DNA of 6,917 nt from Betaproteobacteria bacterium (GCA_005889025.1 VBCZ01000199.1:1-6917); one strand, 5' to 3'; positions 1 through 5,763 are shown, counted from the first letter of the stretch. Made by a program: numbers and translations. The notes: generated from the sequence alone by a model not told the origin.

Positions 1-405
1 TCTCTGTCCGTCGCAGCGCTTATCGCTGGAACGCTCGTGCTGGGCGCGTGCAATCAGCGCTCGCCCACAACCTCACCGAGCACGGGAAGCGCACAACCTT
101 CCGCAACGGACCGTATCGCCAACAAAGCCAGCGACGCCACCAACAAGGTCGCCGATAAAGCCGGCGAAGTGACCAATAAGGTCGCCGCGGCCGCCGACGA
201 CATGGCAACCACAACCAAAGTCAAAACCGCTTTGCTGGCCGAGCCGGGACTCAAGTCCCTCGAAATAAGCGTCGACACCAAGGATGGAACGGTGACATTG
301 AGCGGCAAAGTGGATTCTGCCGATCAGCGCGATCGCGCCAAGCAGATTGCCCAATCGACCGGCGGCGTGAAGGGTGTCGTCGACAACCTTACTGTGAAGT
401 CGTGA
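1..405 (+). CDS. BON-domain lipoprotein, 5' end missing
   Basis: This frame is open from the left edge, so the start codon lies outside the window. The first visible residues are a hydrophobic signal-peptide core ending in a lipobox, LVLGAC, with the lipidated cysteine at visible codon 17. An internal GTG at 37 could be mistaken for a start but lies within the signal peptide. A low-complexity linker rich in Ala, Asn, Lys and Asp follows, with the repeated pattern NKxxDxxNKVADKAGEVTNK, which looks amphipathic. The last 65 or so residues form a BON domain of the OsmY kind: TTKVKTALLAEPGLKSLEIS, then DGTVTLSGKVDS and VKGVVDNLTV. BON domains are thought to bind phospholipid, and such proteins are usually periplasmic or outer-membrane stress proteins. 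The gene lies 45 bases before a CsbD-like gene on the same strand, another stress-associated family. The family call is firm; the exact role is unknown. Confidence 0.88.
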   Translation, partial: SLSVAALIAGTLVLGACNQRSPTTSPSTGSAQPSATDRIANKASDATNKVADKAGEVTNKVAAAADDMATTTKVKTALLAEPGLKSLEISVDTKDGTVTLSGKVDSADQRDRAKQIAQSTGGVKGVVDNLTVKS

Positions 406-450
406 GGCGAGCAAAGCTGATTTCCATCGCTTCGTCCTCGTAACGCCGCC

Positions 451-624
451 GTGAATCGGCTGCAGGCGCAGGGGCATTTGCTGCGGGTCGTCGGCACGAT
501 ACGCGAAGGCTGGGGCAAGCTTATCGACGACCGCACCATGCAGGTCATGGGGGAACGCGATAAGCTACTCAGACGCGTACAGACCAAATACGCCAGCAAG
601 CGCGAGGTCAAGCCGCGGAAGTAG
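451..624 (+). CDS. Small CsbD-family stress protein
   Basis: This is a 57-codon gene starting at GTG. The only other in-frame codons back to the stop at 418 are non-start codons, so GTG at 451 is the only sensible start. It aligns without gaps to the CsbD/YjbJ consensus as I remember it: VN at the start for the usual MNW, then G at residue 8, G15, EGWGKLIDD (family: EQWGKLTDD), VMGERDKL (family: IAGKRDQL) and VQTKYASKREV (family: IQERYGxSxEE). CsbD-like proteins are small, hydrophilic, abundant under stationary-phase or osmotic stress, and of unknown mechanism. Several positions are atypical (the W after MN and the W at position 10 are absent, and the tail is short and basic), and no clear Shine-Dalgarno precedes the start. 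It may therefore be weakly expressed or decaying. It follows the BON lipoprotein closely and is followed by a strong hairpin. Confidence 0.7.
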   Translation: MNRLQAQGHLLRVVGTIREGWGKLIDDRTMQVMGERDKLLRRVQTKYASKREVKPRK

Positions 625-626
625 TG

Positions 627-651
627 CGGCGGCGCCGCACCGGCGCCGCCG
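627..651 (+). terminator. Strong GC hairpin just after the CsbD-like gene
   Basis: A perfect 10-base-pair stem pairs 627-636 with 642-651 around a 5-base loop, GCACC. It begins three bases after the CsbD-like stop codon. No run of T follows, so it is not a canonical intrinsic terminator. It could be a Rho-linked end, an mRNA 3'-protecting hairpin, or both. The position supports a transcript end for the BON-CsbD pair. Confidence 0.45.
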
Positions 652-844
652 GTCGGCGCCTCGCGGCGACTTCCGGGGCCTGCAGATTCGGGGCTGCTCG
701 GGGCGGAGACGCGGGCAGGCTTCCTTATCGCAAGCCACGCGAAAGCCTAGGGCAGATGCATCGACGCATCGGTGTGCTCGAGCTTGCGCCGCACACGCGA
801 GCCTTCCCGCTGGGTGGTTGCCTCCTCCCAGGACAACCGTCCGA
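652..844. other. Non-coding gap before the kinase gene
   Basis: About 190 bases separate the hairpin from the kinase ATG. The open frames here are rich in Arg, Pro, Ser and Gly and match nothing I recognise. A small inverted repeat, GATGC at 755-759 and GCATC at 766-770, separated by six bases, is visible and could be an operator, but arms this short occur by chance. I see no convincing sigma-70 promoter. An AGGA at 830-833 lies 11 bases before the ATG at 845 and is the best candidate ribosome binding site for the kinase. Confidence 0.4.
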
Positions 845-1843
845 ATGAAGAGCGATTTGTACTCCGGCCCTCCGACAGAGCGTCGCAACGAGTTCCTGAG
901 CGTGCTTGCGCACGAGCTGCGAAACCACGTTGCGCCTATCCGCAATGCCGTGCATTTACTGCGCCTGCGCGACGGCTCCGACCCAAACATTGGGCCCATG
1001 CTCGAGATGATCGAGCGTCAAGTCGCGGCGATCGTGCACGAGCTCGAGGTCATCGTCGAGGCGGAGCGCGCAAGCCGAGGTGATCTTCTGATCGTATCCG
1101 CAAAGGTCGACGTGAGCGCCCTGGTCTCGCGAGCCGTCGAACGTGCGCGCCCTGAAGCCATGCGCCGCCGGCAGACCCTGCGCGTTGAGCAAATGCAGGC
1201 GGAGGTGCCCGCTTACGGTGATCCATCGAGGCTCGCGCAAGTGCTCGACACCGTCCTCGACAACGCGATGCGTTACACCCCAAACGGTGGTGACATCCTG
1301 GTCGAGGTCGAGCCGGCCGCGGACGGCGTTGCGATCCGCGTGCGCGATAGCGGGAGCGGAATCGCCGCGGATTTTCTGCCTCGGGTGTTCGACTATTTTT
1401 CCGGACGCGACCGATTGGAACACGGTGTCGGCGTCGGCCTCGCGGTAGCGCGCAAGCTGATGCAAATGCAGGGAGGCAGCATCGATGCGCGCAGCGCGGG
1501 ACTGGGCGCGGGAAGCGAATTCGTCATCGGGGTTCCGGTCGCTTCGCCCGAAGCTCGGGTTCGCGGCACGCCGAATGCAGACTCCGCGAGCACTCGGCAC
1601 GATGGGGGAATCGCACCCGCCGTGTGCTTCTGGCCGATGACAGCGCCGCGGTATGCGATTCGCTGTCCAACCTCCTGCAGGACCTCGGTCACGATGTCCA
1701 AAGCGTGCACGACGGCGAGCAGGCGCTCGAGCTCGCACAGCGCTGGCAACCCGACTTCGTATTGTTGGATATCCATATGCCGAAGCAGAACGGCTTCATG
1801 GTCGCCAGGGCATTGCGCGCCCGATTTTCGTCCGAGCAAATGA
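845..1843 (+). CDS. Soluble sensor histidine kinase, probably the front of a split hybrid kinase
   Basis: An ATP-dependent autophosphorylating kinase of a two-component system. From ATG 845 the dimerisation/phosphoacceptor helix has His23 in FLSVLAHELRNHVAPIRNA. The ATP-binding domain follows: N box LDTVLDNAMRYTP (Asn140), G1 RDSGSGI (168-172), F box FLPRVFDYF, G2 HGVGVGLAVARKL (193-205), and a final strand GSEFVIGVPV near 223-232. There is no transmembrane segment, PAS or other sensor domain, so it is probably cytosolic. In most relatives I recall, the H box continues HELRNPLAPIRNA; here Pro-Leu is His-Val. True homology ends near base 1550. From there to the stop at 1843 the frame is rich in Ser, Arg and Cys and merely shadows the receiver domain read in another frame. 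One added G in the run at 1604-1608 would fuse kinase and receiver as kinase-linker-RRVLLADDS. A TTG at 818 is an alternative start. Confidence 0.8.
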   Translation: MKSDLYSGPPTERRNEFLSVLAHELRNHVAPIRNAVHLLRLRDGSDPNIGPMLEMIERQVAAIVHELEVIVEAERASRGDLLIVSAKVDVSALVSRAVERARPEAMRRRQTLRVEQMQAEVPAYGDPSRLAQVLDTVLDNAMRYTPNGGDILVEVEPAADGVAIRVRDSGSGIAADFLPRVFDYFSGRDRLEHGVGVGLAVARKLMQMQGGSIDARSAGLGAGSEFVIGVPVASPEARVRGTPNADSASTRHDGGIAPAVCFWPMTAPRYAIRCPTSCRTSVTMSKACTTASRRSSSHSAGNPTSYCWISICRSRTASWSPGHCAPDFRPSK

Positions 1844-1989
1844 AGCTCGTGATGATGAGCGGGGACAATCTCGACGATGCAATCCTTGCCGGTGCCAAGG
1901 CGGCCGGCTTCGATACCTGCATCGACAAGGTATTTGCCTTTTCCGAATTGGAGAAGCTGCTCGTTTCAGCGACTCGCGGAACCGGCTAG
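1624..1989 (+). CDS. Response-regulator receiver domain, probably the back of a split hybrid kinase
   Basis: A CheY-like receiver of about 120 residues that accepts phosphate from a histidine kinase. Strand 1 is VLLADDS with the acidic pair at residues 5-6. The phosphoacceptor is Asp49 in VLLDIHMP, the conserved Ser/Thr is Ser79 in VMMSG, and the conserved Lys is Lys102 in IDKVF, where the usual Lys-Pro is Lys-Val. There is no DNA-binding or other output domain; the stop follows the last helix. The nominal GTG start falls inside strand 1, leaving no residues before it, which is odd for an independent gene. The frame stays open upstream through the kinase end, and the preceding codons read NRTRRVLLADDS, a natural linker. 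I therefore favour one hybrid kinase gene (845-1989) broken by a one-base loss. A separate, translationally coupled regulator is the alternative. The HtrA gene follows on the same strand. Confidence 0.75.
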   Translation: MLLADDSAAVCDSLSNLLQDLGHDVQSVHDGEQALELAQRWQPDFVLLDIHMPKQNGFMVARALRARFSSEQMKLVMMSGDNLDDAILAGAKAAGFDTCIDKVFAFSELEKLLVSATRGTG

Positions 1990-2024
1990 GCGCTGCGGCG
2001 CGAGCCTCCCGGCGTCGCCAGTCG

Positions 2025-2043
2025 CCCCGTGCGTAGCACGGGG
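2025..2043 (+). repeat. Perfect 8-bp hairpin between receiver and protease genes
   Basis: CCCCGTGC at 2025-2032 and GCACGGGG at 2036-2043 form a perfect stem with a 3-base GTA loop. It lies 36 bases after the receiver stop and 44 bases before the favoured protease start. No T run follows, so it is unlikely to be a strong intrinsic terminator. It could be a partial terminator, an mRNA-processing or stability hairpin, or an operator with dyad symmetry. Confidence 0.45.
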
Positions 2044-2086
2044 ATCGACGGGGAATTGCGAGTCGATGCTGAGCGGCCGACACGCG

Positions 2087-3208
2087 ATGCATCATGACTT
2101 GTTGCGATCATGGGAGGCCGCTGCCGCGATCGCCTGGAGTACCCTTGAAACGGACAGCATCGGCCACAACCTGTCCGGCATGGGCTCTGCTGACCGACCG
2201 CTTTTCCGGCTTGCCACGCTCGGTGATTTCGGCGCAGGCGTTTCGGCGGAAAACACTGCTAAATCGTCCGACGCGACGCTACTCGACGCGTACTCGGCCG
2301 CGGTCACCGGAGTCGTCAGTCTGGTTGCACCCGCAGTCGCGCACGTTCGCGTGGAGCGCACGTCGCGCGGACGCGGCGTGCAAGCGGGTTCGGGCTCCGG
2401 CTTCATCATCACTCCCGACGGATACATGGTCACGAACAGCCACGTCGCGGGCGGTGCAAGCTTGCTCGAAGTAACCTTGCCCGACGGACGGATCGCCGCA
2501 GCGGAGCTTGTCGGCGATGATCCCGATTCCGATCTTGCTGTGATCAAGATCGGAGCGGCGGGCCTATCGTATGTGAAGCTTGCCGATACCTCAGCCGTGC
2601 GAGTCGGTCAAATTGCGATCGCAATCGGCAGCCCGTACGGCTTTCAGCACACCGTCACCGCCGGCATCGTGAGCGCTCTTGGTCGTTCGATGCGAAGTCA
2701 AACAGGGCGGCTTCTCGACAACATCATCCAGACCGATGCGGCGCTCAATCCGGGCAGTTCGGGCGGACCGCTGGTGGACTCCACCGGGGGCGTGATCGGC
2801 GTAAACACCGCGGTCATCCTGCCGGCGCAGGGTATCTGCTTCGCAATCGCGTCCAACTCGGCCGAGCGCGTCGCGATTGCGCTGATACGGGAAGGCCGCG
2901 TCAGACGTGCTTACATCGGCGTTGGCGGACAGGATACCCCCCTCGCTCGCCGCATCGTTCGGCATTTCGACCTCGCGCATGAGTCGGGTGTCCGCGTGAG
3001 CACCGTGGAAAAGGATTCGCCGGCGGCCCAGGCGGGAGTTCGCGACGGAGACATTATCGTGGGATTCGGAGACGAACACGTGGCCAGCATCGACGACCTG
3101 CACCGGCTGCTCACGGGCGGGAGGATCGGCGACGCCGTCGGTCTCGCGCTGCTTCGGCGCGATCAGCGTCTGACCCTGCGCATCACCCCTCGAGAATCGC
3201 GGCGCTAA
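2087..3208 (+). CDS. HtrA/Deg-family serine protease with one PDZ domain, no signal peptide seen
   Basis: A trypsin-like (S1C) protease that degrades damaged or unfolded proteins. Counting from ATG 2087 (373 residues), the catalytic triad is His119 in VTNSHV, Asp149 in DPDSDLAVIKI and Ser225 in NPGSSGGPL. The family usually has NSGG at the serine; here it is SSGG. One PDZ domain spans about 280-365: SGVRVSTVEKDSPAAQAGVR, then DGDIIVGFGDEHVASIDDLH. The first 75 or so residues carry no Lys/Arg-plus-hydrophobic signal sequence and no transmembrane helix, unlike DegP, DegQ or DegS. This suggests cytoplasmic action or a wrong start. Other starts are ATG 2066 (380 residues) and ATG 2180 (342 residues); none has a strong Shine-Dalgarno and none adds a signal peptide. 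GAGCGG at 2071-2076 weakly favours 2087. The gene follows the kinase/receiver genes and may share their transcript, so it could be a target or partner of that signalling pair. Confidence 0.85.
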   Translation: MHHDLLRSWEAAAAIAWSTLETDSIGHNLSGMGSADRPLFRLATLGDFGAGVSAENTAKSSDATLLDAYSAAVTGVVSLVAPAVAHVRVERTSRGRGVQAGSGSGFIITPDGYMVTNSHVAGGASLLEVTLPDGRIAAAELVGDDPDSDLAVIKIGAAGLSYVKLADTSAVRVGQIAIAIGSPYGFQHTVTAGIVSALGRSMRSQTGRLLDNIIQTDAALNPGSSGGPLVDSTGGVIGVNTAVILPAQGICFAIASNSAERVAIALIREGRVRRAYIGVGGQDTPLARRIVRHFDLAHESGVRVSTVEKDSPAAQAGVRDGDIIVGFGDEHVASIDDLHRLLTGGRIGDAVGLALLRRDQRLTLRITPRESRR

Positions 3209-3210
3209 GA

Positions 3211-3236
3211 CGCGGGCCGTGCCCGCCCGCGCTTTG
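3211..3236 (+). terminator. Candidate terminator after the HtrA-type gene
   Basis: Starting two bases after the protease stop, CGCGGGC (3211-3217) pairs perfectly with GCCCGCG (3225-3231) around a 7-base loop. The stem is followed by CTTTG, a short T stretch. The 3' arm can alternatively be GCCCG at 3221-3225, giving a 3-base loop. The weak T run lowers confidence. It would separate the protease transcript from rppH. Confidence 0.4.
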
Positions 3237-3261
3237 CAAGCCCGCGGAATTGTGCAAGAAT
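3234..3261 (+). promoter_or_regulatory. Possible sigma-70 promoter for rppH
   Basis: TTGCAA at 3234-3239 matches the -35 consensus at 4 of 6 positions. AAGAAT at 3256-3261 matches the -10 consensus at 4 of 6, with a 16-base spacer. It lies about 30 bases before the rppH start, in the only gap available. The match is modest and could be chance. Confidence 0.3.
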
Positions 3262-3292
3262 CATCGCAACGCGCAGAATCACAGGTGTCGCG

Positions 3293-3850
3293 ATGCTGGA
3301 CCGTGACGGTTATCGACCGAACGTCGCCATTGTCGTCGCCAACTCGAAGGACCGGGTTTTCTGGGGAAAGCGGATCCGCGAGCACTCGTGGCAGTTTCCG
3401 CAGGGAGGCATCAACGCCGGCGAGACGCCAGAGCAGGCGATGTTTCGGGAGTTGAAGGAAGAAGTCGGGCTTCTACCGGATCATGTCAGGATCCTCGGAC
3501 GCACTCGAGACTGGCTGCGCTACGAGGTGCCGCAGCATTGGATCAAGCGCGAGTGGCGCGGCAGCTATCGAGGCCAAAAGCAGATCTGGTATCTGCTGCG
3601 CCTGACGGGGCGCGACAGCGACGTGAGCCTGCGCGCGTCTGACCATCCCGAGTTCGACGCGTGGCGCTGGCACGAATACTGGATCCCGCTGGAAAACGTG
3701 ATCGACTTCAAGCGCGATGTCTACCGTCGCGGGCTGACCGAGCTCGAGCGTTATCTACACCACCGGCCGCAGACGCGGCGCGAACGTCTCTACGGCTGGG
3801 CGCATGCAGTAGTCCCGTCGGCCTATACCCATCCTTCAGGCAAGGCTTGA
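3293..3850 (+). CDS. rppH: RNA pyrophosphohydrolase (Nudix)
   Basis: RppH (NudH) removes pyrophosphate from the 5' triphosphate end of mRNA, leaving a monophosphate end that RNase E prefers, and so starts 5'-end-dependent mRNA decay in the cytoplasm. The 185-residue protein begins MLDRDGYRPNVAIVVANS, which matches the family start closely and supports ATG 3293. The complete Nudix box runs from Gly38 to Leu60 (G-x5-E-x7-REL-x-EE-x-GL, catalytic glutamates in RELKEEVGL). Further family signatures are HSWQFPQGG (31-39), WLRYEVPQHWI (74-84), YRGQKQIWYLL (92-102) and EFDAWRWHEYW (120-130). Length is slightly above E. coli RppH, with a short basic tail. In many betaproteobacteria rppH lies close to proB and obgE, as here, though here it is convergent and separated from proB by the Yip1-family gene. 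A weak promoter candidate lies upstream. Confidence 0.95.
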   Translation: MLDRDGYRPNVAIVVANSKDRVFWGKRIREHSWQFPQGGINAGETPEQAMFRELKEEVGLLPDHVRILGRTRDWLRYEVPQHWIKREWRGSYRGQKQIWYLLRLTGRDSDVSLRASDHPEFDAWRWHEYWIPLENVIDFKRDVYRRGLTELERYLHHRPQTRRERLYGWAHAVVPSAYTHPSGKA

Positions 3851-3876
3851 GCTTCTAACAGTTGCTCAAGGCGCAG

Positions 3877-3901
3877 GCCGGCGATCGTCACGCTCGCCGG
3901 C
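3877..3901. terminator. Hairpin between convergent rppH and Yip1-family genes
   Basis: GCCGGCGA (3877-3884) pairs perfectly with TCGCCGGC (3894-3901) around a 9-base loop, in the 98-base gap between two converging genes. It could act on both strands, but neither side has a T run next to the stem. A second, imperfect dyad at 3919-3939 (CCCCGATGAT against ATCATCCGGG, one C-C mismatch) is followed on the + strand by TTTTT at 3946-3950. That could serve rppH, with T's reaching into the end of the opposite gene. Confidence 0.45.
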
Positions 3902-3948
3902 ACGTCACGCCCGGCCGGCCCCGATGATCATCATCCGGGTCGATCTTT

Positions 3949-4524
3949 TTAGCGGAACATCCCCATCGTGCTCATGATGATGTCGCCTCCGGTCATGATA
4001 GGAAACAACACCAGCCCAAGAAGCGCGATCAGAAGGATATAGCAGATCAGCACGACGACCGTGTAGCCCATGGCCTTGGGTTCGGGTGATTTCTTGATCG
4101 GTGGAACGCCGAGATAAAAGGTGTAAATCGAGTAGACAGCCGCGATCAGGCCGACGATTCCACCGATGTACGGGACGATGCGAAAAACCCCGGCGATCCA
4201 AGCCGCCGTAAGCGAGTACGCGACAAGCTTGAGCGAAGCGACGATGTTCTTTTCCCCGCCGAAGGTCGGCGCGAGCGCGTCGACAATCAACGCGATCAGA
4301 AACGTTGCCGCCAGCGTGAGGACGTACAGGGCGATGGCAACGGGAAGCCCCATACCGAATCCGAATGCCAGACTGCGCAGCACAACCGCGACAGGTCCGA
4401 TCGCGGCAAGGATCAGGATGTACCCGACGTACAACGACTGCACGCTGGCGGGCTCCGCGGCGATTTTGGGCCATTCTCCCTTGGGATTGACGAGGATGTT
4501 CTTTACGCGGTCGCCCACATTCAT
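3949..4524 (-). CDS. Yip1-family integral membrane protein
   Basis: A 191-residue polytopic membrane protein of the YIP1 family (Pfam YIP1 type); bacterial members have no established function. Five hydrophobic segments are visible at about 31-50, 60-83, 102-116, 119-138 and 153-176. The family-like core is VDALAPTFGGEKN (81-93), KLVAYSLTAAWIAG (99-112) and AAVYSIYTFYLGVPP (128-142). The N-terminal stretch VKNILVNPKGEWPKIAAEP is also typical of bacterial members, which usually open with a short cytosolic segment containing NP and W. The start is well fixed: GGAGGA (complement of 4528-4533) lies 3 bases before the ATG. The gene is on the same strand as proB but 98 bases downstream of it, has its own promoter candidate, and converges on rppH. 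The final residues are Gly/Met-rich. The family call is firm; its role is unknown. Confidence 0.85.
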   Translation of the reverse strand: MNVGDRVKNILVNPKGEWPKIAAEPASVQSLYVGYILILAAIGPVAVVLRSLAFGFGMGLPVAIALYVLTLAATFLIALIVDALAPTFGGEKNIVASLKLVAYSLTAAWIAGVFRIVPYIGGIVGLIAAVYSIYTFYLGVPPIKKSPEPKAMGYTVVVLICYILLIALLGLVLFPIMTGGDIIMSTMGMFR

Positions 4525-4527
4525 GCT

Positions 4528-4533
4528 TCCTCC
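4528..4533 (-). promoter_or_regulatory. Strong ribosome binding site of the Yip1-family gene
   Basis: Read on the - strand this is GGAGGA, a near-perfect anti-16S match placed just before ATG 4524. It fixes the start and predicts efficient translation. It is clearly stronger than any other ribosome binding site in the window. Confidence 0.8.
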
Positions 4534-4549
4534 GATGAGTGGCGACTGA

Positions 4550-4578
4550 AGTTTAGGGAAGAACGCCGGGCGTGTCTA
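4550..4578 (-). promoter_or_regulatory. Probable sigma-70 promoter of the Yip1-family gene
   Basis: On the - strand, TAGACA (complement of 4573-4578) matches the -35 consensus at 5 of 6 positions. TAAACT (complement of 4550-4555) matches the -10 at 4 of 6. The spacer is exactly 17 bases. Transcription would begin near 4543, giving a leader of about 20 bases that holds the GGAGGA site. It is the best promoter match I found in the window. The -35 box coincides with the loop of a hairpin (4565-4586). Confidence 0.5.
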
Positions 4579-4586
4579 ACGCCGGC
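4565..4586 (-). terminator. Hairpin downstream of proB, candidate terminator
   Basis: GCCGGGCGT (4565-4573) and ACGCCGGC (4579-4586) form an 8-base-pair stem with one bulged G and a 5-base loop. On the - strand it lies about 37 bases past the proB stop and is followed by GTTCTTCCC, only a weak T stretch. A second, smaller dyad at 4599-4615 (CCTTGTG, loop TCG, CACAGGG) lies only 7 bases after the proB stop. Either could end the obgE-proB transcript. Confidence 0.4.
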
Positions 4587-4622
4587 GACGGTTCGATGCC
4601 TTGTGTCGCACAGGGAATGCAA

Positions 4623-5753
4623 TCAGACGAGAACGAGGTTGTCGCGATGGATCAACTCGGGCTCGTCGACATATCCCAGGATGGCCTCGATCTCGGATGA
4701 CGGCTTTTTCAGAATGCGCTGGGTTTCGGCCGCGCTATAGTTCACGAGCCCGCGCGCAACTTCGAGCCCGTCGGCATCGAAGCATCCGACGAGCTCTCCG
4801 CGCTCGAAACCTCCCGCGCATGAAACGACGCCGATCGGCAGCAGGCTTTTTCCCTCGCGCGTCAGGGCGCGCACCGCGCCCGGGTCGAGAGTGAGCTTGC
4901 CGGCGAGACGCACGTGATTGGCGAGCCATTGCTTGCGCGCCCCGAGAGTCATCGTTTCGGCGACGAGCTCGGTGCCGATCGACTCGCCGGCGGCGAGTCG
5001 CGTCAGAACGCGATCCTCGCGGCCATCGGCAATCACCGTCGACGCTCCGCTGCGGGCAGCGCGCTTCGCTGCCAGCACCTTGGTGAGCATTCCTCCGCGG
5101 CCAAGCGCGCTGCCTGCGCCGCCCGCCATCGCTTCGAGCTGGACGTCGCCTGCACGGGCTCGATCGAGCAGCGTCGCCTTCGGATCCCTGCGCGGGTCGG
5201 CGGTATACAGCCCCGGTTGATCGGTGAGCAGAATCAATACGTCGGCGTCGATGAGGTTCGTGACCAGCGCGCCAAGCGTGTCGTTGTCGCCGAACCGGAT
5301 CTCATCGGTGGTCACGGTGTCGTTTTCGTTGATGATGGGGACGACCGACAAGCCGATCAGGGTGAACAGCGTCGAGCGCGCATTCAGGTAGCGGCGGCGA
5401 TCGGCGAGATCTTCATGCGTGAGAAGAATCTGCGCGGTATGGATGCCAAAGCGCGCGAATGCGGTCTCGTATGCCTGGACCAGCCCCATCTGACCCACCG
5501 CGGCGGCCGCCTGGAGCTCGTGAATAGCGGCGGGACGTCGCGTCCAGCCGAGTCGTTGCATTCCTTCCGCGATCGCCCCGGAGGAGACCAGGACGACGTC
5601 CTTGCCCAATGCGCGAAGGGCAACGATTTGCTCGACCCAGCGAGAGACGGCGGCGCGATCTATTCCCCGTCCGTCGTTGGTGAGGAGGCTCGAACCAACC
5701 TTGATCACGAGGCGGCGTGCCCCCGCAACAAGCGAGCGCCTGGGCGTGTTCAA
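4623..5753 (-). CDS. proB: Glutamate 5-kinase (ProB) with PUA domain
   Basis: ProB phosphorylates L-glutamate with ATP to glutamyl-5-phosphate, the first and feedback-controlled step of proline synthesis, in the cytosol. The 376-residue protein has an amino-acid-kinase domain (about 12-265) with KVGSSLLTND (18-27), VLVSSGAIAEGM (54-65), INENDTVTTDEIRFGDND (141-158), LLTDQPGLYTADPR (175-188) and GRGGMLTKVLAAK (218-230). A C-terminal PUA domain (about 283-360) includes GVVSCAGGFERGELV. Length and domains are those of full-length bacterial ProB. The start is TTG, directly after the TAA of obgE, with GGAG six bases before it. No ATG lies nearby, and the family motif KVGSS at residue 18 fits this start. 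The arrangement implies translational coupling to obgE. ProA, the next enzyme in the pathway, is not in the window. Confidence 0.95.
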   Translation of the reverse strand: MNTPRRSLVAGARRLVIKVGSSLLTNDGRGIDRAAVSRWVEQIVALRALGKDVVLVSSGAIAEGMQRLGWTRRPAAIHELQAAAAVGQMGLVQAYETAFARFGIHTAQILLTHEDLADRRRYLNARSTLFTLIGLSVVPIINENDTVTTDEIRFGDNDTLGALVTNLIDADVLILLTDQPGLYTADPRRDPKATLLDRARAGDVQLEAMAGGAGSALGRGGMLTKVLAAKRAARSGASTVIADGREDRVLTRLAAGESIGTELVAETMTLGARKQWLANHVRLAGKLTLDPGAVRALTREGKSLLPIGVVSCAGGFERGELVGCFDADGLEVARGLVNYSAAETQRILKKPSSEIEAILGYVDEPELIHRDNLVLV

Positions 5754-5763
5754 TTAAGACTCC
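5751..5763 (-). promoter_or_regulatory. TTG start and Shine-Dalgarno of proB, abutting the obgE stop
   Basis: On the - strand the order is GGAG, then TCT, then TAA (obgE stop), then TTG (proB start), so the ribosome binding site lies inside the last obgE codons. Stop and start touch without a gap. This decides the non-ATG start and suggests that ribosomes finishing obgE reinitiate on proB. Confidence 0.65.

Noticed and set aside
755..770. GATGC/GCATC inverted repeat before the kinase as an operator
   Set aside because: Arms are only five bases with a six-base spacer. This is expected by chance, so it is only mentioned in the gap entry.
565..999. A 144-codon - strand frame over the pre-kinase gap
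   Set aside because: Composition is Arg/Ser/Cys-rich with no motif, and it overlaps the start of the kinase on the other strand. It is best read as a shadow.
1604..1610. Programmed -1 frameshift site for the kinase-receiver fusion
   Set aside because: The zero-frame codons GGG GGA do not form a classic X XXY YYZ heptamer, and I see no obvious stimulatory structure downstream. A missing G is simpler.
956..1738. A 260-codon - strand frame opposite the kinase
   Set aside because: It is antisense to clear kinase motifs and rich in Arg, Ala and His; it is a shadow of the real gene.
1877..2086. Upstream extension of the protease frame to ATG 1877
   Set aside because: It would overlap the receiver gene by more than 100 bases in another frame. 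Its residues are Arg/Pro/Ser-rich and add no signal peptide.
2591..3385. A 264-codon - strand frame opposite the protease
   Set aside because: It covers the catalytic and PDZ domains of the protease in antisense and runs into rppH, with no recognisable domain.
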